Part shown: in pieces, positions 52,282 to 59,938 of the stretch | How the letters are laid out: every line of letters begins with the position of its first letter | How positions within the stretch are numbered: the stretch's first letter is position 1 | Source: Nocardioides jejuensis | GTDB lineage: Bacteria > Actinomycetota > Actinomycetes > Propionibacteriales > Nocardioidaceae | Direction of reading: 5' to 3' | DNA length: 64,000 bases | Assembly (NCBI RefSeq): GCF_004337475.1 | Contig: NZ_SJZJ01000005.1 | Coordinates: 62,001-126,000 of the forward strand | The notes under the pieces: model-generated | Databases searched by the model: none | What the model was told of the DNA's origin: nothing | Seen by the model: the letters and a program-made list of their open reading frames with translations, nothing else | Made by a program: the position numbers and the translations under genes

Positions 52282-53181
52282 ATGACCGCCCTGACCCACG
52301 ACGAGGGGGCAGAGCTCCTGCCGGTCCTCGTCGACCGCGTCGCCGCGGACGCCGGCGTCCGGGTGCTCCTCGTCAAGGGGGTCGCCGCCAGTCACCACGG
52401 CCTGCGGGAGCCGCGCCGTTCTTCCGACGTCGACGTCTTGGTCGAACCGGGCGCGTTTGCCGAGCTGGTGTCGAGCCTCGTCGGCCTCGGGTGGGCGCGC
52501 GTCGATGAGGGTGTGCCCACGGTCGCCCCTTCGTGGGAGACGACGACCCTCCGCCACGAGGTCTGGCCGATCGAGCTCGACCTGCACGGATCGTTTCCCG
52601 GGATCCTGGCTCCGGCTGGGACCGCCTTCGACGCGCTCTGGGCCGAGCGTTCCTCGATCCCGCTCGCGGGACAGGCAGTCGCTGCCACGGGCTGGGCCGG
52701 CACTGCCCTCATCCTCGGGCTGCACGCACTGCGGGGCCGCACGGAGGCCCTTGCTCCGGAGCTGGCTCAGCTGCTCGTCCGTGTGCAGGGGGCCGATGCC
52801 GAACGCCGCGGGGCGCTGGTGGCGCTGGCGGAGGCGCTGGGCGCCGATTCGACAGCGGCGGAGGTCGTCGAGGCCGCCGGCGGGCAGCCGGGACCGATCC
52901 GCCCCGAGCACGAGCGGGCATCGCGCGACTGGCGGATGCTGCATGGGGAGGGGTCCTCGGTCGGCGTCGCCTGGCTGATGCAGTTCCGGCGTACGCCGTT
53001 CTGGGGCTGGCCGATGCTCGTATTCCGGGCCCTCATGGGCGGGAGCGAGGCGGCGCTGCGTTACCGCTACCCGGAGGCTCCGGCGGGCCGCCTCGGCCTC
53101 TGGCGCGCCCGCTGGTGGCGCCTGAAGGAGACCCTGCCCCAGCTCCCCGCCGCCGTACGCCGGGTGCTCAGGCGCCGCTGA
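52282..53181 (+). CDS. Nucleotidyltransferase family protein (PF14907-like)
   Basis: 299 residues. The N-terminal motif L-L-V-K-G-V-A (29-35) and R-R-S-S-D-V-D-V-L-V (45-54), with Asp49 and Asp51 as likely metal ligands, match the NTP_transf_5 type of nucleotidyltransferase. Further E-L-D-L-H-G and W-A-G-T-A segments support this. The C-terminal third is Arg-rich. Substrate unknown; relatives often occur with HprK-like and PqqD-like proteins in exopolysaccharide loci. It ends 3 bases before the convergent GH16 gene. Confidence 0.82.
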   Translation: MTALTHDEGAELLPVLVDRVAADAGVRVLLVKGVAASHHGLREPRRSSDVDVLVEPGAFAELVSSLVGLGWARVDEGVPTVAPSWETTTLRHEVWPIELDLHGSFPGILAPAGTAFDALWAERSSIPLAGQAVAATGWAGTALILGLHALRGRTEALAPELAQLLVRVQGADAERRGALVALAEALGADSTAAEVVEAAGGQPGPIRPEHERASRDWRMLHGEGSSVGVAWLMQFRRTPFWGWPMLVFRALMGGSEAALRYRYPEAPAGRLGLWRARWWRLKETLPQLPAAVRRVLRRR

Positions 53182-53184
53182 GCC

Positions 53185-54066
53185 TTACTTCCAGACCTTC
53201 ACGTAGTCGACGGTCGTGGTCGCCGTCTTCGGCGTGGAGCTGGTGGGCGCGTTCGACCCGGCGCCCAGGGCCGCGATCAGCGACGCGGTGAACGGCTTGT
53301 CGAAGGGCTTCGGGGCCGCCATGTCCGTCGGGGCCCAGGCGCGGTCGAAGCAGAGCTGGTCGTCGTAGTAGAACTTCATGCTCGTCGTCGACCAGACGAC
53401 CGAGACCTTGTGGAACGCCGTCAGGTCGCCGCTCATGCAGGTGTACGCCGTGTCCGAGCTGGTGCTGCCCGTGTAGTGCAGCGAGGGGTAGAGGCGGTTG
53501 GCCATGCCGGAGTACCACTCGGCGACGTCGATCTCGCCGGACGCCGGCCACGCGCCGTACGACTTGGTCTGGGGGTTCATCCAGAAGCCGCCGTGCAGGC
53601 CGGCGCCGGTGTAGTTCGGGAACTTGATGCGCGCCTCGAACTTGCCGTAGGCCTGCGAGAACTTGCCGTACGTCGAGACCGCGCCGCCGACGGAGGTCGA
53701 GGTGAAGTCGCCGTCGCCCGGCACGTTGCAGGTGAACGGCGCGACGCGGGTGACGGTGAGCTTGAGGGTTCCGTTGCCGACGGCGTAGCCCTTGCCGGCC
53801 TTGAAGCAGGTCGTGTTCATCGAGAAGCCCGACAGCGAGGTGTCCTGGCCGACCCACTTGTTCGCGTCGAGCGTCTTGCCGTTGAAGTCGTCGACGAACG
53901 AGCACGACCAGGTGCCGCCGCCCGGCTTGGCGACGAGGGCGCCACAGGCGTCGGTGGTCGCGGCGCGGGCCGCCTCCGGAGCGTGGAACGCCGGCACCAG
54001 GACCAGGGCCGCGAGCGCGACGAGAGCCGTCAGCCAGCGGGTGGGGTGCAGCAGGGCCTTGCGCAT
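53185..54066 (-). CDS. Secreted glycoside hydrolase family 16 enzyme
   Basis: 293 residues. A Sec-type signal peptide (basic start, LTALVALAALVLVPAF, cleavage near A-R-A-A 33-36) precedes one GH16 jelly-roll domain. The catalytic motif G-E-I-D-V-A-E has Glu178, Asp180 and Glu183, matching E-x-D-x-x-E. Aromatic substrate-site patterns (GLHGGFWMNP) and several Cys are present. GH16 enzymes cut beta-1,3/1,4 glucans or galactans. Next to two polysaccharide loci it may trim or release the cell's own polymer, or a dietary glucan. Ribosome site GGAGG, 5 bases upstream. Confidence 0.92.
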   Translation of the reverse strand: MRKALLHPTRWLTALVALAALVLVPAFHAPEAARAATTDACGALVAKPGGGTWSCSFVDDFNGKTLDANKWVGQDTSLSGFSMNTTCFKAGKGYAVGNGTLKLTVTRVAPFTCNVPGDGDFTSTSVGGAVSTYGKFSQAYGKFEARIKFPNYTGAGLHGGFWMNPQTKSYGAWPASGEIDVAEWYSGMANRLYPSLHYTGSTSSDTAYTCMSGDLTAFHKVSVVWSTTSMKFYYDDQLCFDRAWAPTDMAAPKPFDKPFTASLIAALGAGSNAPTSSTPKTATTTVDYVKVWK

Positions 54067-54136
54067 CGGAACCTCCGGGTCGGGGCGTTGCCTTCACCGG
54101 AGAGACGAGCGGGGATGCGTGCGATGACGCCTAAGT

Positions 54137-54148
54137 TACTGTGCAGTA
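54137..54148. promoter_or_regulatory. Small palindrome TACTG-TG-CAGTA upstream of GH16
   Basis: Perfect 5-bp arms in the 98-base gap upstream of the GH16 gene and downstream of the Dabb gene. It may be an operator for the GH16 gene; no other support. Confidence 0.25.
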
Positions 54149-54164
54149 GGCCACAGGAAATCGG

Positions 54165-54440
54165 TCATTCCACCCAGTCGCCGACGAGCCAGTCGGCGTT
54201 CTCGCGCATGAAGGCCACGGCCCGGACGTGCTGCTCGGAGACCCGCCAGGCCTGGAACGACGCCTCGTCGTCGAACGTCGAGTCCTCGACGACGACGGTG
54301 CCCTTGCGGTCATCGAGGCTCGTCGTGATGGTCCACCGGCTCGCGCCGAGCCGCGGTCGGGCGGCCTGGAGCACGGCGACCGCCTCGTCGGCGGACGCGC
54401 CTTCGTGCAGCTGGAACAGGACGACGTGGCGGTAGGTCAC
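54165..54440 (-). CDS. Dabb-family (stress-responsive alpha/beta barrel) protein
   Basis: 91 residues from the GTG at 54440 (TYRHVVLFQLHEGAS); the ATG at 54482 would overlap the MFS gene. The ferredoxin-like dimeric barrel pattern includes R-H-V-V-L-F at the start and DEASFQAWRVSEQHVRAV near 58-75. Function in bacteria is unclear; often oxidoreductase-like or hydrolase-like. It is 13 bases after the efflux gene and likely cotranscribed with it. Confidence 0.85.
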   Translation of the reverse strand: MTYRHVVLFQLHEGASADEAVAVLQAARPRLGASRWTITTSLDDRKGTVVVEDSTFDDEASFQAWRVSEQHVRAVAFMRENADWLVGDWVE

Positions 54441-54453
54441 GCCGAGAGGGTAG

Positions 54454-56124
54454 TCACTCCGCAGCAGCAACGGCCGCGTCACGCGCGGCGGCGCTGGCCG
54501 ACTGGTTGCGCAGGGTCACCTTCGGCATCAGCAGCAGCACCAGGAAGCCGAGTACGCCGACGCAGCCGGCCGCCAGAAAGACGACATCCATCGACTCGGC
54601 GAAGCCAGCCTTGAACGGGTGCGCGAAGACGTCAGCAAGCCGGTTGATGATCGAGGAGTCGTCCTGCACCCCCTGGAGTACGCCGCTGCTGCCGCCGGTC
54701 ATCGCGTGGGCGACGGCGGCGTTGTCCGGGTTGGCCAGGACCTTCGGGTCGGTGAGCGCGCTCTGGAACTCGGGTGTCTGCGCCGCGGCCCCGAAGGCGG
54801 TCTTGATGTTGTCGCCGACCGTGCTGAAGAGCACCGAGAGGAAGACCGCGACACCGATCGTGCCGCCGATCTGGCGGAAGAACGTCGCCGAGCTGGTCGC
54901 CACGCCGATGGCCTGCGGCGGCACGGCGTTCTGCACGATCAGCATCAGCGGCTGCATGCAGTTGCCGAGGCCGAGGCCCGTGATCAGCATGAAGACCATC
55001 ACCAGCCACAGGTGCGTGTCGGCACTGATCGTGGAGAGCAGGAAGAGGCCGACGCTCATCACCGCGACGCCGATGATCGGGAACTCCCGGACCCGCCCCG
55101 TCTTGCTGACGATGATGCCGGAGGTCATCGAGGCGCTCATCATGCCGAGCACGAGCGGGAGCATCATCAGGCCGGAGGTCATGGGGGAGGCCCCGTGCAC
55201 GATCTGCATGTACTGCGGGAGTACCGTCATGCCGCCGAACATCGCGACACCGACGACGACGCTGCCGACGATCGTCACGGCAGCCGCGCGGATCTTGAAG
55301 ATCGCCAGCGGGATCAGGGCATCGCGGCCCATGCGGTGCTCGGCGTACACGAAACCGAGGACGCCGGCGGCGCCGATGGCGAAGCAGGCGAGGCTGCGGT
55401 CCGAGCCCCAGCCCCAGACGCGGCCCTGCTCGGCCACGGTGAGCAGCGGCACCAGCGCCACGACCAGGAGGACGGCGCCCCACCAGTCGATGCGGGCCTG
55501 CCGGCGTACGTGGTGGAGGTGGAGGGTGCGGCTCACGACGACGAGCGCAATGGCGCCGATCGGTGCGTTGATCAGGAAGATCCAGCGCCAGCCCGCAATG
55601 CCGAAGATCGTGTCGGCCTGCGCGAAGAGGCCGCCGATGATCGGGCCGACCACGCTCGACGTCGCGAAGACGGCCATCATGTAGCCGGTGTACTTCGCGC
55701 GCTCGCGCGGCGCCACGATGTCGCCGAGGATCGCGATCGCCAGCGTGAAGAGGCCGCCGGCGCCGATGCCCTGCACCGCGCGGAACGCCGCCAGCTCGTA
55801 CATCGAGGTCGAGAAGGTGCAGAGCACCGAGCCGATCACGAAGATCGTGATCGCGAACGAGAAGAGCGACTTGCGTCCGAAGAGGTCGCCGAGCTTGCCG
55901 TAGATCGGCGTCGAGATCGTCGAGGTGATCAGGTACGCCGTCGTGACCCACGCCTGGATGCTCAGGCCCGACAGATCGTCGGAGATCGTCCGGATCGCCG
56001 TGCCGACGATCGTCTGGTCCAGCGCCGCGAGCAGCATGCCGGCCATCAGGCCCGTGAGGATGGAGAGGATCTGCTGGTGGGAGTACTCGCCCGGGGCGGT
56101 CTCCTGCTGCTGCACGTCGGTCAC
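54454..56124 (-). CDS. MFS multidrug efflux transporter, DHA2 (14-TMS) family
   Basis: 556 residues with about 14 membrane helices. Motifs: LDQTIVGTAIRTI near the first helix (motif D1, L-D-x-T-I-V), GKLGDLFGRKS (motif A) and the antiporter motif C region GPIIGGLF. It resembles EmrB/QacA-type proton-drug antiporters. GTG start. The upstream palindrome at 56147-56157 may be a repressor site. No regulator gene is adjacent. Confidence 0.92.
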   Translation of the reverse strand: MTDVQQQETAPGEYSHQQILSILTGLMAGMLLAALDQTIVGTAIRTISDDLSGLSIQAWVTTAYLITSTISTPIYGKLGDLFGRKSLFSFAITIFVIGSVLCTFSTSMYELAAFRAVQGIGAGGLFTLAIAILGDIVAPRERAKYTGYMMAVFATSSVVGPIIGGLFAQADTIFGIAGWRWIFLINAPIGAIALVVVSRTLHLHHVRRQARIDWWGAVLLVVALVPLLTVAEQGRVWGWGSDRSLACFAIGAAGVLGFVYAEHRMGRDALIPLAIFKIRAAAVTIVGSVVVGVAMFGGMTVLPQYMQIVHGASPMTSGLMMLPLVLGMMSASMTSGIIVSKTGRVREFPIIGVAVMSVGLFLLSTISADTHLWLVMVFMLITGLGLGNCMQPLMLIVQNAVPPQAIGVATSSATFFRQIGGTIGVAVFLSVLFSTVGDNIKTAFGAAAQTPEFQSALTDPKVLANPDNAAVAHAMTGGSSGVLQGVQDDSSIINRLADVFAHPFKAGFAESMDVVFLAAGCVGVLGFLVLLLMPKVTLRNQSASAAARDAAVAAAE

Positions 56125-56146
56125 CCGTCAAGATTAATGGGATACC

Positions 56147-56157
56147 CCAATCATTGG
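56147..56157. promoter_or_regulatory. Operator-like palindrome CCAAT-C-ATTGG before the efflux gene
   Basis: A perfect 5+1+5 palindrome 22 bases upstream of the MFS GTG, in an AT-rich patch (about 56130-56160) within otherwise GC-rich DNA. It also holds TGGG-ATAC-CCCA (56138-56149). TTAATC on the minus strand could serve as -10. It fits a TetR/MarR-type site controlling efflux. Confidence 0.4.
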
Positions 56158-56189
56158 TAAGCCCAAGGAACGGTGGGGTGCGACACAGC

Positions 56190-56277
56190 GGGTGCATCGA
56201 GGGGATTGCTGCCACGGATGCACCCGCCGGTCGGTGCGGACGGTGCTTCCGTGGCAGTCCTGCCGGGGATGTACGCC
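56190..56277. repeat. Palindromic repeat pair A (upstream of the DUF559 gene)
   Basis: Two related ~36-bp units. Unit A1 (56190-56225) is bounded by GGGTGCATC and GATGCACCC. Unit A2 (56241-56277) reads CGGTGCTTCCGTGGCAG...GATGTACGCC. The shared core, GGTGCWTYCGTGGCA...GATGYACSCC, is nearly self-complementary; A1 is in reverse orientation relative to the others. A 15-base spacer separates them. The same pair occurs downstream of the gene at 57314-57401. Confidence 0.72.
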
Positions 56278-56390
56278 GACGGGCCGGCGCCGCCCGAGCG
56301 GACCGGTCCGGCGCCGACCGGGCGCACTCGTCCGCACGGGGCCTGTGGAGGGCCGCTGCGGCATCGGCGAGGGTCGCGCATCGTGGCCCC

Positions 56391-57302
56391 ATGAGTGACC
56401 CGCCTTTCGACCCGACCGTGCCCTTCCGCTCCTCCGCAGCCGTCGTCGCCGGCATCTCGCGCCGGCGGCTGGCCGGGTCGGCGTTCGTGCGACTGTTCCA
56501 CGACACCTACGTCCAGGCTGGCGTCGAGCTGACGCCCGCGGTGCGCGCCGCCGCGGCGTTGGTCAGGTCCGGGCCGACGGCACGGTGCAGCCACTTCACC
56601 GCCGCGCGGCTCGCCGGGCTGCCGGTGCCCGAGCGCGCGGACGAGTGGGTCACCGTGGCCTCCGAGCGGGAGCGGACCCACGTGCCCGGTCTGGAGTGCA
56701 GGGTGGCGGTGGAGGAGCCGATGGTCTTCGCCGGGCTCCCGATCACCCCGCCCGGCCGCATCTTCGTGGATCTCGCGCCAATGCTCTCCCTCGTCGAGCT
56801 CGTGATCGTCGGCGATGCCCTGGTTCGCGCTCACCTGTCGCTCGACGAACTCACGGCATACGTCGCCGGGGCGCGGGGCGCAGGTGCGCGCGAGGCCCGG
56901 AGGGCGGTCGGCTTCGTGCGCGAGCGGGTCGACTCCCCGATGGAGACGAGGGTGAGGATGCTGATCGTGCTCGCCGGTCTGCCCGAACCGGAGGTCAACA
57001 TCGAGGTCGTCGACGCCTCAGGCGCCGTGCGCCGGCTCGATCTCGTCTACAGCGCGATCAAGCTCGTCATCGAGTACGACGGCAAGGGCCACAAGGTGAA
57101 CGACGCCAAGTGGGCCGCCGACCTCGGGCGTCGCGAAGACCTCGAGCGACTGGGCTTCTCGTTCGTCACGGTCGTCGCGCGAGATGTCTTCAACCACCCT
57201 GACCGGACGGTTGCCCGGATCGCCACCGCTCTGTCCGAGCGTGGCCTGCGGGTGCGGCCGCGCGACGAGTGGCGTCGGCACTTCGTGGTCACGGGCCGCT
57301 GA
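56391..57302 (+). CDS. AbiEi-like/DUF559 putative nuclease-domain protein
   Basis: 303 residues from the ATG at 56391. The N-terminal winged-helix-like part (RLFHDTYVQAG; CSHFTAARLAGLPVP) resembles AbiEi-type domains. The C-terminal part is a DUF559/Vsr-like PD-(D/E)xK fold: E-T-R-V-R near 184, R-R-L-D-L-V-Y near 212, then V-I-E-Y-D-G-K-G-H near 222. Such proteins are widespread in actinomycetes, often in several copies, and their role is unknown. This one is bracketed by matching repeat pairs, which hints at a mobile or duplicating unit. There is no clear ribosome site before the ATG. Confidence 0.83.
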   Translation: MSDPPFDPTVPFRSSAAVVAGISRRRLAGSAFVRLFHDTYVQAGVELTPAVRAAAALVRSGPTARCSHFTAARLAGLPVPERADEWVTVASERERTHVPGLECRVAVEEPMVFAGLPITPPGRIFVDLAPMLSLVELVIVGDALVRAHLSLDELTAYVAGARGAGAREARRAVGFVRERVDSPMETRVRMLIVLAGLPEPEVNIEVVDASGAVRRLDLVYSAIKLVIEYDGKGHKVNDAKWAADLGRREDLERLGFSFVTVVARDVFNHPDRTVARIATALSERGLRVRPRDEWRRHFVVTGR

Positions 57303-57313
57303 GTCCAGCGGCC

Positions 57314-57401
57314 GGGTGCATCCGTGGCAGTGATGCGATCGATGCACCTGCCGTCCCGGCCTGTCGGTGCTTTCGTGGCATTGCTGCCACCGATGTACGC
57401 C
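57314..57401. repeat. Palindromic repeat pair B (downstream of the DUF559 gene)
   Basis: Unit B1 (57314-57348) starts GGGTGCATCCGTGGCAG and ends GATGCACC. Unit B2 (57365-57401) starts CGGTGCTTTCGTGGCA and ends GATGTACGCC, with an internal GTGGCA-TTGC-TGCCAC hairpin. B1 matches A1 and B2 matches A2 in order and spacing (16 versus 15 bases). Each unit can fold into a stem-loop. Confidence 0.72.
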
Positions 57402-57496
57402 GCCGGCGTGGTTGCCGGCGCCCTCGTTGCCGCGGCGTGGGCACTGCCGCCGGCGCCACCCCGTCCGGCGCGGGCGCCAACATCGCCCGCAACGCA

Positions 57497-57533
57497 GACG
57501 CGGCGGCCACCCACGAAGGGTGACCGCCGCGTC
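57497..57533. terminator. Bidirectional terminator between DUF559 gene and cysN
   Basis: GACGCGGCGG / CCGCCGCGTC forms a 10-bp stem enclosing a second CACCC-ACGAA-GGGTG stem. It lies just beyond the cysN stop, between convergent genes. Confidence 0.8.
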
Positions 57534-57549
57534 GGCGTACGGAAGCGAA

Positions 57550-58818
57550 TCAGCCGTTGATCATGCCCGCACCGACGGTGACGCCGGTGGTCTCGTCGAT
57601 CAGGATGAAGGAACCCGTGGTGCGGTTCTTCGAGTACGGGTCGACGAGCAGCGGCACGGTGCAGCGGAGCTGGACGCGGCCGATCTCGTTGACGCCGAGC
57701 TGCTTGGTCTCCTGGTCGCGGTGCAGGGTGTTGACGTCCAGGCGGTACTGGATGTCCTTGACCATGACCCGGCCGTTGCGCGTCGTGTGCTTGATGGCGA
57801 GCTTCGCCTTCGGCAGCAGCGGCGCGGTCGTCATCCAGCAGACCATCGCGTCGATGTCCTGCGTGGCGGTCGGCGCGTTGTTGACCCGGGCGATCATGTC
57901 GCCACGCGAGACGTCGACGTCGTCCTCGAGACGGATGGTGACCGACATCGGCGGGAACGCCATGTCGATCTCCTTGTCGAAGAGGTCGATGCCGGCGATC
58001 TTCGAGGTCATGCCGGACGGCAGCACGACGACCTCGTCGCCCTGCTTCAGGACGCCGCCGGCGACCTGGCCGCCGTAGCCGCGGTAGTCGTGGAACTCGT
58101 CCGACTTCGGGCGAACGACGTACTGCACCGGGAAGCGGGCGTCGATCAGGTCGCGGTCGGAGGCGACGTGAACGTGCTCGAGGTGGTGCATCAGCGTCGG
58201 GCCCTGGTACCAGCCCATGTTCTCCGAGCGGTTGACGACGTTGTCGCCGGCCAGCGCGGAGATCGGGATGACCTGGAGGTCCGGGATGTTGAGCTTCGTC
58301 GCGAACTGCGTGAACTCGGCGTGGATCTTGTCGAAGACCTCCTGCGAGAAGTCCACGAGGTCCATCTTGTTGACCGCGAGCACGAGGTGCGGGACGCGGA
58401 GCAGCGACAGGATCAGCGCGTGGCGGCGCGACTGCTCGGTGAGGCCCTGGCGAGCGTCGACGAGCACGAGGCCGAGGTCGGCGGTCGAGGCGCCGGTGAC
58501 CATGTTGCGCGTGTACTGCACGTGGCCCGGGGTGTCCGCGATGATGAACTTGCGGGCCGGGGTCGCGAAGTAGCGGTACGCCACGTCGATCGTGATGCCC
58601 TGCTCGCGCTCCGAGCGGAGACCGTCGGTCAGCAGCGCGAGGTCGGTGTAGTCGTAGCCCTTGGCCTCGGACGTCGCCTCGACGGCCTCGAGCTGGTCCT
58701 CGAAGATCGACTTGGAGTCGAGCAGCAGGCGGCCGATGAGGGTGGACTTGCCGTCGTCGACCGAGCCGGCCGTCGCGAAGCGGAGCAGGTCCATGGGCTT
58801 GTTCTGAGCGGTGGCCAT
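57550..58818 (-). CDS. cysN: Sulfate adenylyltransferase subunit 1 (GTPase)
   Basis: 422 residues, EF-Tu-like GTPase. G1 is G-S-V-D-D-G-K-S-T near 17-25; DTPGHVQYTRNM is the switch II/G3 region; N-K-M-D is G4. Beta-barrel domains follow. With CysD it makes adenosine 5'-phosphosulfate (APS) from ATP and sulfate, driven by GTP. Unlike many mycobacterial versions it is not fused to CysC; the kinase is a separate gene at the window end. Its ATG overlaps the cysD stop by one base. Confidence 0.96.
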   Translation of the reverse strand: MATAQNKPMDLLRFATAGSVDDGKSTLIGRLLLDSKSIFEDQLEAVEATSEAKGYDYTDLALLTDGLRSEREQGITIDVAYRYFATPARKFIIADTPGHVQYTRNMVTGASTADLGLVLVDARQGLTEQSRRHALILSLLRVPHLVLAVNKMDLVDFSQEVFDKIHAEFTQFATKLNIPDLQVIPISALAGDNVVNRSENMGWYQGPTLMHHLEHVHVASDRDLIDARFPVQYVVRPKSDEFHDYRGYGGQVAGGVLKQGDEVVVLPSGMTSKIAGIDLFDKEIDMAFPPMSVTIRLEDDVDVSRGDMIARVNNAPTATQDIDAMVCWMTTAPLLPKAKLAIKHTTRNGRVMVKDIQYRLDVNTLHRDQETKQLGVNEIGRVQLRCTVPLLVDPYSKNRTTGSFILIDETTGVTVGAGMING

Positions 58819-59732
58819 CAGAAGTAGCCCTCCTTCTTGCGGTCTTCCATGGCGGCCTCGGAGAACTTGTCGTCACCGCGGGTCGCGCCACGCTCGGTGA
58901 CCCGGGCGATCGCGACCTCGTCGATGATCTCCTCGATGGTCGAGGCAGTGCTCTCGACGCAGCCGGTCAGCGTGATGTCGCCACACGTGCGGAAGCGCAC
59001 GGTGCGCTCGGAAGCGACCTCGCCCTCACGCATCGGGTTGAGCGGCGTCTCGGTCATGAGCATGCCGTCACGCTCGAACACGCGGCGCTGGTGGCTGAAG
59101 TAGATCGACGGGATCTCGATCTGCTCGCGGCCGATGTAGTCCCAGACGTCCAGCTCGGTCCAGTTGGAGATCGGGAAGATGCGCATGTGCTCGCCCTCGT
59201 GCAGGCGACCGTTGTACAGGCTCCAGAGCTCGGGGCGCTGGTTCTTCGGGTCCCACTGGCCGAACTCGTCGCGGTGGGAGTAGACGCGCTCCTTGGCGCG
59301 GGCCTTCTCCTCGTCGCGACGGCCACCACCGAAGGCGGCGGTGAAGCCGTTCTCCTCGATGGCGTTGAGCAGCGTCGGGATCTGCAGGCGGTTGCGGCTG
59401 ATCTTCGCGGCGTCGGGGATGATGCCGTTCTTGATCGCGTCGTCGATGGAGGCCACCACGAGGTTGATGCCGAGGCGCTGGACCCAGCGGTCGCGCGTCT
59501 CCATGACCTCGGGGAAATCGAGACCGGTGTCGACCTGGAGGATCGAGAACGGGATCTTCGCCGGGTAGAAGGCCTTCTCCGCAAGGCGGAGCATCACGAT
59601 CGAGTCCTTGCCGCCGGAGAACATCAGGACCGGCTTCTCGAACTCGGCGGCGACCTCACGGAAGATGTGGATCGACTCCGCCTCCAGCTGGTCGAGCTGA
59701 CTCAGCTGGTAGTCGGCGTGCGTTTCTGTCAT
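58818..59732 (-). CDS. cysD: Sulfate adenylyltransferase subunit 2
   Basis: 304 residues, PP-loop ATP pyrophosphatase fold with the signature F-S-G-G-K-D-S near 38-44. GGRRDEEKARAKERVYSHR and the C-terminal R-T-C-G-D-I segment are typical of CysD. It adenylates sulfate together with CysN. It supplies APS for CysC and so PAPS for the three sulfotransferases in the window, and possibly for sulfur assimilation. No cysH is visible here. Confidence 0.96.
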   Translation of the reverse strand: MTETHADYQLSQLDQLEAESIHIFREVAAEFEKPVLMFSGGKDSIVMLRLAEKAFYPAKIPFSILQVDTGLDFPEVMETRDRWVQRLGINLVVASIDDAIKNGIIPDAAKISRNRLQIPTLLNAIEENGFTAAFGGGRRDEEKARAKERVYSHRDEFGQWDPKNQRPELWSLYNGRLHEGEHMRIFPISNWTELDVWDYIGREQIEIPSIYFSHQRRVFERDGMLMTETPLNPMREGEVASERTVRFRTCGDITLTGCVESTASTIEEIIDEVAIARVTERGATRGDDKFSEAAMEDRKKEGYF

Positions 59733-59938
59733 GAGCTTGGGGTGACCTCTCGTCGCTTATGGCAACCAGCATCGTAACGGTGCGCGCGCCCATTGCCTGC
59801 TTCGGTCCGCGTCTCGCACTCGACTGTCTCCGTACTTGCCCATAAAGCCGACTGAACCCCTAAGGTTTGTGACCATGCGCGACAAGGCCGAGCAGGCTGG
59901 CTCGCGCGCCATGTCGCACAGCGAACAAGGACGCACCC
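59733..59938. promoter_or_regulatory. Divergent promoter region of cysDN and the TauE/SafE gene
   Basis: A 206-base gap between divergent genes. On the plus strand TTGCCC (59836-59841) and TAAGGT (59861-59866) could be promoter boxes, but the 19-base spacing is long. No strong palindrome or known sulfur riboswitch is recognised. Shared control of sulfate uptake/export and activation is plausible from layout only. Confidence 0.35.

Noticed and set aside
57324..57560. Small plus-strand frame of about 78 codons after the DUF559 gene
   Set aside because: It is built from the palindromic repeats and the terminator, and ends inside cysN; no ribosome site.
59836..59866. TTGCCC/TAAGGT as a firm promoter for the TauE/SafE gene
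   Set aside because: The 19-base spacing and poor match keep it at the level of a weak suggestion; it is only mentioned within the region entry.
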